In this document: piece by piece, positions 11,308 to 20,790 of the stretch
Numbering within the stretch: position 1 is the stretch's first letter
How the letters are laid out: every line of letters starts with the position of its first letter
Origin: Bacteroidetes bacterium HGW-Bacteroidetes-13
Lineage (GTDB): Bacteria; Bacteroidota; Bacteroidia; Flavobacteriales; Flavobacteriaceae
Direction: 5' to 3'
DNA: 43,598 nt
NCBI GenBank assembly: GCA_002841025.1
Contig: PHDQ01000003.1
Location: 1 to 43,598, forward strand
Notes under the pieces: model-generated
Seen by the model: only the letters and a program-made list of their open reading frames with translations
The model's database searches: none
What the model was told of the DNA's origin: nothing
Position numbers and translations under genes: made by a program

Positions 11308-11351
11308 AACCAAACTAACTAACAATATATGAAAAAAACTAACTCTCTTTT

Positions 11352-11798
11352 TTAGTTGACAACCAATTTGTCGTAATTTCTGTTCGCTTTGGCCATCAAA
11401 GCTTTCGGATTTTCAGTCAACCAGGATTCGTAAGTATTGTTGAAAGCAGTTAAATAAAACAGATACAACTTTCCATCTCTTACCTCAAACGATTTCGGAT
11501 TGATGTCCACTTTTTCGCCTGTTTTGGCCATCGCATAAGCACAGTAACCTCCGTATGCTGGCACGTATTTCTCAGAATCTTTTTGAAATTTTTCCAAATT
11601 ATCTAAGGAAGAAAACCGATATTTTGCTCCATTGTATTCTGTTTCAAATTTGCCATCTCCTTTTGTGGCTTTTCCCTGAAAATAGGCAACTACATCATAT
11701 CCTTTTGCCATCAAACCTTTGTCTAAATTGAGTTCTCCTTGTTGAGAGAAAACCGACAGACTCAGTGTGAAAATGAATAGGTTGATAACTGATTTCAT
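11352..11798 (-). CDS. YHS domain-containing secreted protein
   Basis: 148 aa; signal peptide; KGYDVVAYFQGKATKGDGKFETEYNGAKYRFSSLDNLEKFQKDSEKYVPAYGGYCAYAMA. Confidence 0.9.
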   Translation of the reverse strand: MKSVINLFIFTLSLSVFSQQGELNLDKGLMAKGYDVVAYFQGKATKGDGKFETEYNGAKYRFSSLDNLEKFQKDSEKYVPAYGGYCAYAMAKTGEKVDINPKSFEVRDGKLYLFYLTAFNNTYESWLTENPKALMAKANRNYDKLVVN

Positions 11799-11937
11799 GA
11801 CTATTTGAGATTGATTTGGCTAAGGGAAAAATTTCTCGCTGAAATATTTCCAACAATCAAAAAGTCGAAGGGGAAGTTTAAAACTTTCGGGCTAAAGTGT
11901 TAAAAATTAAAATTTTAACGTTTTTAACGTTTCTCTC

Positions 11938-12783
11938 CTAATTGGATTTCACGAAATCAATCGAATCGTCAACCAAAATTTGGAAAGGTTTTGGAAGTGA
12001 AGTTTCGGTGTACGGATGCTTACCGCCAAAGACGTGGTCGGCTTGGTCGATTAGCTTCAATTGCCCTTGTTTGCTCCAATCGTGTAAATTTTTTGCATCG
12101 GTGACAGGAACAGTCGTGTCATCTGAACCATGCAAAATAAGAAAAGGTTTGTCCATGCGTTTCACCGCCGATTGGATATTCAACCGATCTTGATTTGCCT
12201 GAAAATTTTCGAAAAACTGATAGTGATGCGGCATTTGTTGTTTTGTTCGTGCATTTTCGACATGCATTACTTGCAGTTTTTTCCACATTTCCAATTTCTC
12301 ACCGTTTGGAAAACGGGATCCGAAATCGCTCACAGCCGCCCAGGTAATCAGCTTGGTCACATATTGATTTTTAGCTGCTTTCAAGGCGACTATTCCTCCG
12401 CCCCGACTATGTCCAATCAGGGTTAGGTCATTCCGGTTGATTTCGCTTTCAAAACTTGGTTCTGTAATTGCCCACTGAATAACCGCTTCCAAATCGTCTA
12501 ATTCTGTGGTGAAATTGTTTTGCCCAAAGGCTTCCAGATCACCAAATTCCAACGGATTGTCCGGTGTTGTACCGTTGTGTGAAAAATTAAATTTCACAAA
12601 AAAACAATCGGCTTGGGCAAAGCTTTGCGCAGCCAAATCCCAACAACCCCAGTCTTTAAAACCTTTGTAACCGTGACAAAAAACAACAATCGGTTTGGTT
12701 TTATTCGTTTCTTTATAAAACACATCCAAAAGAATGGGTTTTTGATGTTTTCCGTCTATTTGAATGTTTCTGAGAATTTTCAT
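11938..12783 (-). CDS. Alpha/beta hydrolase
   Basis: 281 aa; nucleophile elbow LIGHSRGGG; FCHGYKGFKDWG; ILHGSDDTTVPV; C-terminal DHVFGGKHPY. Confidence 0.9.
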   Translation of the reverse strand: MKILRNIQIDGKHQKPILLDVFYKETNKTKPIVVFCHGYKGFKDWGCWDLAAQSFAQADCFFVKFNFSHNGTTPDNPLEFGDLEAFGQNNFTTELDDLEAVIQWAITEPSFESEINRNDLTLIGHSRGGGIVALKAAKNQYVTKLITWAAVSDFGSRFPNGEKLEMWKKLQVMHVENARTKQQMPHHYQFFENFQANQDRLNIQSAVKRMDKPFLILHGSDDTTVPVTDAKNLHDWSKQGQLKLIDQADHVFGGKHPYTETSLPKPFQILVDDSIDFVKSN

Positions 12784-15554
12784 GGTAGTAATTTTTCGGT
12801 TATGGGCATCGCCGGATCAAAAATTTCTTGTAGCAGCGAAGTTAGCAAAGATTCAAAAGACTTCAGAACAATTGCATCAATCTTATGCACTTTGATGGCT
12901 CCTTTACCCATTTTGTCTTTAACCGCAAAGGGCATAAACCCCGCAGTTATGTTTTTAAACGAGAGGATACCCGCTTCAAATGGCAAGTTAACATCGTTGC
13001 TTTTTTCTAGCAAATAAGCGTAAAACAAAACTTGAAAAGCCTTGCTGTATTTGAAGTCTTCGCGTAAACAATCCCATTCGATAATTTCTAAATTGGCAGG
13101 CTCCACTTTGCCGGTTTTGTAGTCAACAATGCGGATTTGTCCATCCACTTCATCTATACGGTCAACAGTACCTTTGAGCAGGATTGGGAAGTCGAAATGA
13201 GGCAAATCGAGGTTTGCGGTCAGCGTTCGTTCGGTGAATAATATTTTGACTTGATGGCCATTTTCGAGCAGTTTCCTGTCGATCTTAATCAATTGTTCCA
13301 CAAATTTTTGTGCTACATAGAATACTATCAGATTTTTACCGTGGGAAAAATTTCCGCCTTGAAAATTGATTTCAAAATATTTTCTAACCACCTGCTCTAT
13401 GTTTTGATGCATTTCATCGAGTATGGCAATGCTTAAATACTTGTTTTCATAAGGTTTGTAAAACGCTTCCAACGAATGATGAACGATGTCGCCCAAAGTT
13501 CGCAATTCCACGTTTTCCTCTACCTGTTTCTCTTCGTAAACTTTCAGGATAAACTGTTCGTAAAACTTAAGCGGATTCAATATGTAATTGGTCAACGTAG
13601 TGGGCGAAAACCCTGTTTGTGCCCGTTGTTTGAGCAGTTCGATGACACCTTGGGTTTTCGTTATTGATTTCAACGAATTTTGTGCAATTGGCGCGGTGTT
13701 ATCAACCTTAATTTCTTGTATTTGATGTGGTGAATCAAGTTTGAGTTGCAGCAAGAAACGGCTCATTTCACCCGCTCCAAAACTGTCGGTATCGGTGTTG
13801 TATATAAATATTAAATCCGAAGAACGGCTGACCAATCGATAGAAATGATACGCAAAAATAGCATCGGATTCTTTGTAAGTCGGCAGTTCGAATGCCAATC
13901 TGACTTCCTGTGGCAGTAGGGTTCGGTGATTTGGTTTGGTCGGTAGATATCCTTCATTGACACCCAACATGATGACGCGGTCAAAATCCAAATTACGCGA
14001 CTCGAGCAATCCCATGATTTGAAGTCCTTCCAATGGTTCGCCGCTAAATGAAAGTTTTTGGGTGTTAATCAGCTCTGTAAAAATTCGATTGAGCGTTTTG
14101 ATATCATTCAAAAAAGGGTAACGCGCTTGGTAAGATTCGAGTTTGTTAAATATTTCATGGAAGTGAAACAAATATTCGATTTTCAAGACGTTTGCATCCT
14201 TATTTTGCAGAAGCTTTCCCTTGATCAGTTGAATTATTTTTCCGAAATTTCCTAGAATTTCCTTTTCCGGCCAATTCGAGAAAATCAAACGCAACACTTC
14301 CTTGTCACCTATCGATTCGATATGGTCAAAAATCGACTTGGGTGTCAAAAAAATCAAGTTGTTGTTTGTGATCTGTTCTTGCAAACTTTTGACAGCTTCC
14401 AAATGCAAAATCCCATTCAGCAAGTCACAAATCGAAAAAACATCTTTGTAATAAAATTCTTTGACCGACGATGTGCTGTTTGACAAATTGGTATGTATTT
14501 TAAAAATATGCTTAAAAAGTTGTGCAACACCAAGATTTTTCAGCGGTAAACCCATGGTGATGTTAGCGGTGGTAATGGATTCCGGAATGGCGCTTAGCAG
14601 TGGTTCCAATAGATTTTCATCAGCCAAGATGATGGCTGTTTGTCCTTCATTTGCATATGTTTTAAAACTTTGTTGCAATAAATTTCCGACGTATTTAACT
14701 TGCCCAATATTTTTGGAAACAGCTACAGACTGAATTTTTTTGCTTTTTTGGAAGTAATCACACTCCCAAAGAAAAGGATGTGTTTTGTAATAGGGCAAAT
14801 TTTGGAGTCTTCTGAAAAATTGACCAATCTCACTCGATTCGTGATGGATGAAATAACTGTCAACATCCCACAATGCGATGCCGCGTTCGGCTTCTAGTAT
14901 GTCGAAAACTATTTTCTCTTCGGCTTTGGTAAAGGCGTTAAAACCTGCAAAAATGATTTGCACTTCCGGATTTTTGAATAAAAAATCCTGAACTTTCGAA
15001 GTGGCTTCTCTATAAATCAAGCCTCGATAGCCTTGTTTTTTTAGTATGAGTTGTTGGCTGAAACGTTCATAATAACGCCAAAAATTATCCCATCGTTTCA
15101 GATAAGAATCTTTCAATGGATTGGGTTGATTCAACTGCTTTGACCAATGGTCTATGTCTTTGATATTTTTTAAGTACCCGAAAACTTCTTTGGGATTGCT
15201 CAGATTGCTGTCAATTTCATCAAAATCGTGGAGCAACATCGAAGCCCAACTCGTAAATTGATCAAAGCTTTCTGGCTCATCATCATTTGGGACGGTTGAT
15301 TTATAGACCTCATAAAATTCCATATTTTGCTCCAAGTTATCCATCAATCGAAGCCCGGACAAATCAATTGCAAATTCTTGAATGGTGAGAATTTTAGGCG
15401 AAAATGATGCCTGCTTTAGTTGTGTTTTTAGCGAATTTAAAAAGAACAGACCTGCGCGTTTGTTCGGCCAAACCACCCAAGTGTTAAGCAACTGATTCTC
15501 GTGATTGTCTATCACGTGTTTGACGACCTGCTGAATGAATGATTTTGTTTCCAT
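12780..15554 (-). CDS. PD-(D/E)XK nuclease family protein (AddB-like)
   Basis: 924 aa; LLESRNLDFDRVIMLGVNEGYLPTK and C-terminal RecB-type nuclease GTVDRIDEVDGQIRIVDYKTGKV; 4-nt overlap with the hydrolase gene. Confidence 0.87.
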   Translation of the reverse strand: METKSFIQQVVKHVIDNHENQLLNTWVVWPNKRAGLFFLNSLKTQLKQASFSPKILTIQEFAIDLSGLRLMDNLEQNMEFYEVYKSTVPNDDEPESFDQFTSWASMLLHDFDEIDSNLSNPKEVFGYLKNIKDIDHWSKQLNQPNPLKDSYLKRWDNFWRYYERFSQQLILKKQGYRGLIYREATSKVQDFLFKNPEVQIIFAGFNAFTKAEEKIVFDILEAERGIALWDVDSYFIHHESSEIGQFFRRLQNLPYYKTHPFLWECDYFQKSKKIQSVAVSKNIGQVKYVGNLLQQSFKTYANEGQTAIILADENLLEPLLSAIPESITTANITMGLPLKNLGVAQLFKHIFKIHTNLSNSTSSVKEFYYKDVFSICDLLNGILHLEAVKSLQEQITNNNLIFLTPKSIFDHIESIGDKEVLRLIFSNWPEKEILGNFGKIIQLIKGKLLQNKDANVLKIEYLFHFHEIFNKLESYQARYPFLNDIKTLNRIFTELINTQKLSFSGEPLEGLQIMGLLESRNLDFDRVIMLGVNEGYLPTKPNHRTLLPQEVRLAFELPTYKESDAIFAYHFYRLVSRSSDLIFIYNTDTDSFGAGEMSRFLLQLKLDSPHQIQEIKVDNTAPIAQNSLKSITKTQGVIELLKQRAQTGFSPTTLTNYILNPLKFYEQFILKVYEEKQVEENVELRTLGDIVHHSLEAFYKPYENKYLSIAILDEMHQNIEQVVRKYFEINFQGGNFSHGKNLIVFYVAQKFVEQLIKIDRKLLENGHQVKILFTERTLTANLDLPHFDFPILLKGTVDRIDEVDGQIRIVDYKTGKVEPANLEIIEWDCLREDFKYSKAFQVLFYAYLLEKSNDVNLPFEAGILSFKNITAGFMPFAVKDKMGKGAIKVHKIDAIVLKSFESLLTSLLQEIFDPAMPITEKLLP

Positions 15555-15577
15555 TGAAGTACCAAGATAGGGCTAAA

Positions 15578-15609
15578 AATAAAAAAAGCGCCGGAAACCC
15601 GACGCTTTT
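15578..15609 (-). terminator. Rho-independent terminator downstream of the OmpA-family gene
   Basis: minus strand: AAAAGCGTCGGGTTTCCGGCGCTTTTTTT. Confidence 0.85.
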
Positions 15610-15631
15610 CATTTAAAAATTTAAGCTGAAA

Positions 15632-17056
15632 TTACTTGATAACAGTAACTTCTACTCTTCTGTTATTTTTTCTGCCTTTTGCAGTATTGTTAGAATCGAT
15701 TGGGCGAGATTCACCATAACCGTGTGATTCAAGCCTACTGCCTTCCAAACCTCTTGTAGTAAGGTATTCTCTAACAGTTGCTGCTCTGTCTTCAGATAAT
15801 TTTAGGTTTAAGGCATCGCTACCCACGCTGTCAGTATGTCCATCTATTGAAAATTTAGAATTTGGATATTGCTTCATAATTTCAGCAATAGCGTTCAAAG
15901 TTTCCAAAGATCCTTTTTGAATTGATGCTTTACCTGTATCGAAAAGAATAGTTTTAGAATAGTCATTTAATTTTTTGACATCATCCACAGATACTTCAGG
16001 ACAACCGTTGTTTGCTACAGTACCAGCAACAGTTGGGCATTTGTCATCTTTATCAAGTACACCGTCGTTGTCGCTATCTGGCCATGGGCAACCTTTATTT
16101 GCTTTAGGACCCGCTTGATTAGGACATGCATCGTCTTTATCTGCGATACCATCACCATCTGCATCTGGACATCCATTAAGTGCTTTCAAACCTGCAACAG
16201 TTGGGCAGGCATCTTCTTTGTTTGGAATACCGTCACCATCTGTATCAGGACATCCGTTAAACTCGGCTAAACCGGCTTCATTAGGACAAGCGTCTTTACT
16301 GTCTTCGATACCATCGCCATCAGAATCTGGGCAACCTTTAAATTGTGGTAATCCTGGCACTTCCGGACAAGCATCTTCTTTGTCAAAGATTTTGTCTCCG
16401 TCTGTGTCTTTGTCTCCAAATCGGAATACAAGACCCAATTGATGTTGCCAGTGAGAAATACTGCCCTCGATTGGGCTTGCTATGTTGGCTTGATTGATAG
16501 TTTCACCACTATCGGCGGCGTATTTGTAGGTTGTTTGCAAATTTAAACCCAATTTGTCGGTCAACCAAAAATTGATGCCTGCTCCAGGATTAAAAGTCGC
16601 AAAACCTTCATTGTCAATCCAAGTGTATCCTGCGCCAACATTGATGTATGGATCAAAAATCTTTGAACCAATCAAAGTAGCTAAACTATAGCTGAATCCA
16701 CCATCCGCTGAGTAGTAAGATAAATCTTCAGGGCGAAGTAAAGTATTTCGTTCTAAAATAGCAATTCTATCAATTTGGTTAAACGAAAGGTTAACACCAA
16801 AAGAAATGTTGTCTGCAATATGTCTTTTAACGTTGACATAAGAAAATGGTGAACCAACGAAATTCCAATTGTCGCGTGCATTAAATGGTTGAGCAAACAA
16901 GTTACCCATCCCGCTTGCGCCAGTACTTGAGAAATCTACGGCGTTAGCACCAATAGTAATCGCCCACGGATGGTTTTTATCCTGAGCATAAGAAACGCTG
17001 GTTATAAGCGTTAGAAAAGACAAAATCAAAAGTTTGCTAAAATGTTTCATATTCAA
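15632..17056 (-). CDS. OmpA family protein with thrombospondin type-3 repeats
   Basis: 474 aa; signal peptide, N-terminal beta-barrel, five DxDGDGIxDxxDxCP-type repeats, C-terminal OmpA domain [31 protein letters not shown]. Confidence 0.94.
   Translation of the reverse strand: MNMKHFSKLLILSFLTLITSVSYAQDKNHPWAITIGANAVDFSSTGASGMGNLFAQPFNARDNWNFVGSPFSYVNVKRHIADNISFGVNLSFNQIDRIAILERNTLLRPEDLSYYSADGGFSYSLATLIGSKIFDPYINVGAGYTWIDNEGFATFNPGAGINFWLTDKLGLNLQTTYKYAADSGETINQANIASPIEGSISHWQHQLGLVFRFGDKDTDGDKIFDKEDACPEVPGLPQFKGCPDSDGDGIEDSKDACPNEAGLAEFNGCPDTDGDGIPNKEDACPTVAGLKALNGCPDADGDGIADKDDACPNQAGPKANKGCPWPDSDNDGVLDKDDKCPTVAGTVANNGCPEVSVDDVKKLNDYSKTILFDTGKASIQKGSLETLNAIAEIMKQYPNSKFSIDGHTDSVGSDALNLKLSEDRAATVREYLTTRGLEGSRLESHGYGESRPIDSNNTAKGRKNNRRVEVTVIK
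15995..16408 (-). repeat. Tandem TSP3-like coding repeats in the OmpA-family gene
   Basis: Recurring units [27 protein letters not shown] / [27 protein letters not shown] / etc. Confidence 0.85.
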
Positions 17057-17176
17057 TTGTTTAAAAATTTTTCGGTTTAATATTTGGCAAATGTAAGTTG
17101 TTAATATCTATTAACAAAAATAAAATTAATAAAATTTTTGGTTTTCCAACTCAAAAATATACATTTTTTTTGAATC

Positions 17177-18370
17177 TTATATAATTTTCAAGCTTTTACC
17201 AACAATTTTAAAAGCCTCCAGTGATTTTTCAATATGCGCTTTGCTGTGCGCCGCTGAAATTTGCACCCTGATTCGCGCTTTTCCTTCCGGAACGATTGGA
17301 TAATAAAATCCGATAACGTAAATTCCTTCCATCAGTAGTTTTTCTGCCATTATTTGCGATAATTTGGCATCATATAGCATTACTGGAACGATGGCAGATT
17401 CTCCTTCTTTGATGTCAAAACCCAAAGCCTTGATCCCTTTTTTGAAATGATTTGTGTTTTCCTCGAGTTTATCTCTCAAATCGGTATTTTTCCCCAACAT
17501 TTCAAACACTTTGAGTGATGCACCTACAATAGCAGGAGCCAATGAGTTAGAAAACAAATAGGGTCTTGATCTTTGTCTGAGCATTGCGATGATTTCTTTT
17601 TTCCCGGTGGTGTAACCACCCATGGCTCCTCCCAAGGCTTTGCCAAGCGTACCGGTGATGACATCTACTCTGCCCATCACGCCTTTGGCTTCGAGCGTGC
17701 CTCTGCCGGTCGGCCCGATAAATCCCGCCGCATGACATTCATCAACCATAACCAAAGCATCATATTTATCAGCCAAATCGCAGATTTTATCCAACGATGC
17801 CACCACACCATCCATTGAGAACACGCCGTCGGTAACGATTATTTTGAATCGATGCCCTGATTCATTTGCTTTTATGAGTTGTTGCTCCAAATCTTGCATG
17901 TCGTTGTTTGCATACCGATAGCGTGCAGCTTTGCATAGCCTCACGCCGTCAATAATAGATGCGTGGTTGAGCGCGTCAGATATTATTGCGTCTTCTTCGG
18001 AAAACAAAGGCTCAAAAACCCCTCCGTTGGCATCAAAGGCAGCAGCGTATAAAATGGTATCTTCTGTTTGATAAAACTCGGCTATTTTTTTTTCGAGTTT
18101 CTTGTGAATGTCTTGTGTTCCACATATAAATCGGACGGAAGACATCCCAAAGCCGTGAGAATCCATCGCGTCTTTTGCGGCCTGAATCACTTCGGGATGT
18201 GAAGATAAACCCAAATAATTGTTGGCGCAAAAATTAATAACTTCTCTGCCATCTTCTAATTTGATGACCGCATCTTGTGATGAAACGATGATGCGCTCTT
18301 TCTTGAAAAGTCCTTTTTCTCTAATACTTTCAAGTTCTTTTTGAAGATGAAATTGCAATTTTCCGTACAT
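17177..18370 (-). CDS. kbl: Glycine C-acetyltransferase (2-amino-3-ketobutyrate CoA ligase)
   Basis: 397 aa; [51 protein letters not shown] (PLP Lys). Confidence 0.95.
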   Translation of the reverse strand: MYGKLQFHLQKELESIREKGLFKKERIIVSSQDAVIKLEDGREVINFCANNYLGLSSHPEVIQAAKDAMDSHGFGMSSVRFICGTQDIHKKLEKKIAEFYQTEDTILYAAAFDANGGVFEPLFSEEDAIISDALNHASIIDGVRLCKAARYRYANNDMQDLEQQLIKANESGHRFKIIVTDGVFSMDGVVASLDKICDLADKYDALVMVDECHAAGFIGPTGRGTLEAKGVMGRVDVITGTLGKALGGAMGGYTTGKKEIIAMLRQRSRPYLFSNSLAPAIVGASLKVFEMLGKNTDLRDKLEENTNHFKKGIKALGFDIKEGESAIVPVMLYDAKLSQIMAEKLLMEGIYVIGFYYPIVPEGKARIRVQISAAHSKAHIEKSLEAFKIVGKSLKII

Positions 18371-18401
18371 ATTCTTGAATTAATGTGTTCAAAAAAAATG
18401 A

Positions 18402-18631
18402 TAACTATTCAGTCCAATGAAAAATCGACACAAATATAGTCTGTTCGAGTATTTTATTGAAAAATGCGACCGCTTTTTTAATAAAACGTATCGAGAACGC
18501 TACAATTTCAAACTTCTCGATACCTGCCTGTGGCAGACAGGCAATTTTTAATAGTAAAGCTGTCGCATTACTATTAAAAACCACTCGAAGTGACGATTAA
18601 AACTAAATTCATTTGAATAGCTGAATAGTTA
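18402..18631. repeat. ~230-bp non-coding palindromic MITE-like element, copy 1 (complete)
   Basis: Terminal IR TAACTATTCAG (18402-18412) / CTGAATAGTTA (18621-18631); internal IRs TTCGAGT/ACTCGAA, TATCGAGAA/TTCTCGATA, TGCCTGT/ACAGGCA, TTTTTAATAGTAA/TTACTATTAAAAA; second copy at 43438-43598. Confidence 0.85.
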
Positions 18632-18650
18632 CAAAAAATGAAACTGTTTA

Positions 18651-19229
18651 CTATTTGTAAAAATTCATCTCATCCAAATATTTCCATACTTTTTCCGGCA
18701 ACATCGGCCTTACATTTTTACCAGCCTCGATTTGATTTCGGATAAACGTGGAAGATATTTCAATTATGGGAGCTTCGGCATAATGGATGTTTGAGTGATT
18801 AATCAAGCTTTCATCCATTTTTTCAGCAGTAAGCCTTGGATAAACATACAGTTGGTGTTGCTTGAGAATGTACTCATAGTTTTTCCATTTGTGGAAAGTT
18901 TTGAGGTTATCCTCTCCGACAATCAAAGAAAACTGATGCTCGGAATACTTTTCAGACAAGACAGCCAATGTATTGACCGTATAGGAAGGTTGTGAAAGTT
19001 TAAATTCGATGTCCGTCGGCCTGAGTTTCCCATAGTCTTCTGTGGCGCGAAATACCATTTCGAGTCGCTGGTAGTCATCTAAAAGTGTTGATTTCTTTTT
19101 ATGTGGATTGTGCGGTGTCACCACCAACCAGACTTGTTCCAAATCGGCGTTTTCTGCCATATAATTGGCAATTATCAGATGTCCCACATGTATGGGATTG
19201 AAGGTGCCGAAAAATAAGCCGATGTGCAT
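18651..19229 (-). CDS. nadD: Nicotinate-nucleotide adenylyltransferase
   Basis: 192 aa; FFGTFNPIHVGHLIIANYM; VTPHNPHKKK; ISSTFIRNQI. Confidence 0.95.
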   Translation of the reverse strand: MHIGLFFGTFNPIHVGHLIIANYMAENADLEQVWLVVTPHNPHKKKSTLLDDYQRLEMVFRATEDYGKLRPTDIEFKLSQPSYTVNTLAVLSEKYSEHQFSLIVGEDNLKTFHKWKNYEYILKQHQLYVYPRLTAEKMDESLINHSNIHYAEAPIIEISSTFIRNQIEAGKNVRPMLPEKVWKYLDEMNFYK

Positions 19230-19802
19230 TTATTGTTTAATAAACTCTTTTACAAGCTCATACGCGTCTCGCTTGGCTTGCTCCAGATTTTGGTTTTCAA
19301 TGATTACGTCAAACAAATGTGCGGTTTCCAACTCTTTGAATGCCTTTTCAACGCGCATCCTAATTTTCTCATCGCTTTCGGTCTGACGATTTCGCAAACG
19401 TTTTTCCAATTCTTCCACCGATGGAGGCCTGACAAAAACCGCCAATGTTTGTTCGGGAAATTGCTTTTTGATATTCAATCCGCCAATCACATCTATGTCA
19501 AATATAATGTTTTTCCCCTGAGTCCAGAGTCGTTCCAACTCACTTTTGAGGGTTCCGTAATAAGTTCCTTTATAAACTTCCTCATATTCAATAAATTGAT
19601 TTTTGGAAATTTTATCTTCAAACGATTCATTGGATATAAAATAATAGTCTTTACCGTCTATTTCAGCAGGTCTTTTTTCACGGGATGTGGCTGACACAGA
19701 AAACGCGAGCTTCAAATCTTTTTGATTGAGCAGGTGATGCACCAAAGTAGTCTTCCCAGATCCGGAAGGTGCAGAAAAAACGATGAGTTTGCCTTGTTTC
19801 AT
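19230..19802 (-). CDS. gmk: Guanylate kinase
   Basis: 190 aa; VFSAPSGSGKTTLVHHLL; SATSREKRPAEIDGKDYYFIS. Confidence 0.96.
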   Translation of the reverse strand: MKQGKLIVFSAPSGSGKTTLVHHLLNQKDLKLAFSVSATSREKRPAEIDGKDYYFISNESFEDKISKNQFIEYEEVYKGTYYGTLKSELERLWTQGKNIIFDIDVIGGLNIKKQFPEQTLAVFVRPPSVEELEKRLRNRQTESDEKIRMRVEKAFKELETAHLFDVIIENQNLEQAKRDAYELVKEFIKQ

Positions 19803-19811
19803 TTTGTTTCT

Positions 19812-20669
19812 TTACAAAGCGTTCAATAATTGTTCCTTGAGCTTTTCGAGTTCGTCTTTCATCTGCACGACTAATTGTTGCATTCCGGCATGATTGGCTT
19901 TTGAACCGATGGTGTTGATTTCGCGACCCAATTCTTGGGCGATAAAACCCAATTTTTTTCCATTGGAATCGGCCGAATTCAAATTTTCCATAAAGTAATC
20001 CAAGTGGTTAGAAAGTCGCAATTTCTCTTCAGCGATGTCGTATTTTTCCAAATAATAAATCAATTCTTGTTCAAAACGATTCTCATCAACAGTTTCCTTA
20101 AGTGCCGTGATGGCTTTGTGCAATCTGTCTTTGACCATCTCGACACGCTCGGTTTCAAATGCGGGAATTTTCTCCAAAAGCGATTGGATGTTGACGACTC
20201 TCAATTTGAATTCTTCATACAACACCCTGCCTTCCGAAGCCCTGAAATCAATCAGTTGCCTAACGGCTTCTCTTACCGCAATTTCGACCTCTTCCCACTC
20301 CACCGCATCGGCTTCCTCTTTTCTGGTCTGCATAGCATCGGGCATCCGCACTGCCATTTTCAACAATTCGGTCTTGTCGCCATCCACGATTTTTTGCATT
20401 TGAACAATGTACTGATTGACAATGACTTCATTCAATTCAGCGGGAGTCGTTGACCCCAAGTTTTCTATATAAACCGTCAAATCAACCTTGCCTCTTTCGA
20501 GCAATAGTTGTACGATATTTCGCAAAGTCAGTTCTTTTTCTCGATAATAGGACGGCAAACGGAGATTGAGATCAAGCGATTTGCTGTTCAGTGATTTTAT
20601 TTCAACGGTGATGGCTTTGTCTGAAAGTTGGCGGACACATCGGCCGAAACCGGTCATGGATTGAATCAT
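19812..20669 (-). CDS. yicC: YicC/YloC family endoribonuclease
   Basis: 285 aa; N-terminal MIQSMTGFGR; C-terminal GKKLGFIAQELGREINTIGSKA. Confidence 0.93.
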   Translation of the reverse strand: MIQSMTGFGRCVRQLSDKAITVEIKSLNSKSLDLNLRLPSYYREKELTLRNIVQLLLERGKVDLTVYIENLGSTTPAELNEVIVNQYIVQMQKIVDGDKTELLKMAVRMPDAMQTRKEEADAVEWEEVEIAVREAVRQLIDFRASEGRVLYEEFKLRVVNIQSLLEKIPAFETERVEMVKDRLHKAITALKETVDENRFEQELIYYLEKYDIAEEKLRLSNHLDYFMENLNSADSNGKKLGFIAQELGREINTIGSKANHAGMQQLVVQMKDELEKLKEQLLNAL

Positions 20670-20728
20670 GTAGCGTATTTAAAAACTTTGGCGAAGTTAC
20701 AAAATTGACCGGATTAATTAAATTGAAA

Positions 20729-20736
20729 TATCTTTG
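20729..20736 (+). promoter_or_regulatory. -7 promoter element for hemW
   Basis: TATCTTTG with TTG at 20705-20707 (N21); overlaps the ORF-track start, supporting translation from 20791. Confidence 0.6.
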
Positions 20737-20790
20737 ACAACGATTTCACAAATCGCACCCAACAAATTTTCAATACAACCCAACAAAATA

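Noticed and set aside
11899-11919. AT palindrome GTTAAAAATTAAAATTTTAAC downstream of the alpha/beta hydrolase
   Set aside because: Low-complexity AT sequence expected by chance in intergenic DNA of this composition
15995-16408. Tandem repeats that might suggest a CRISPR-like array
   Set aside because: Repeats are imperfect, in frame and encode TSP3-like calcium-binding units in an OmpA-family protein
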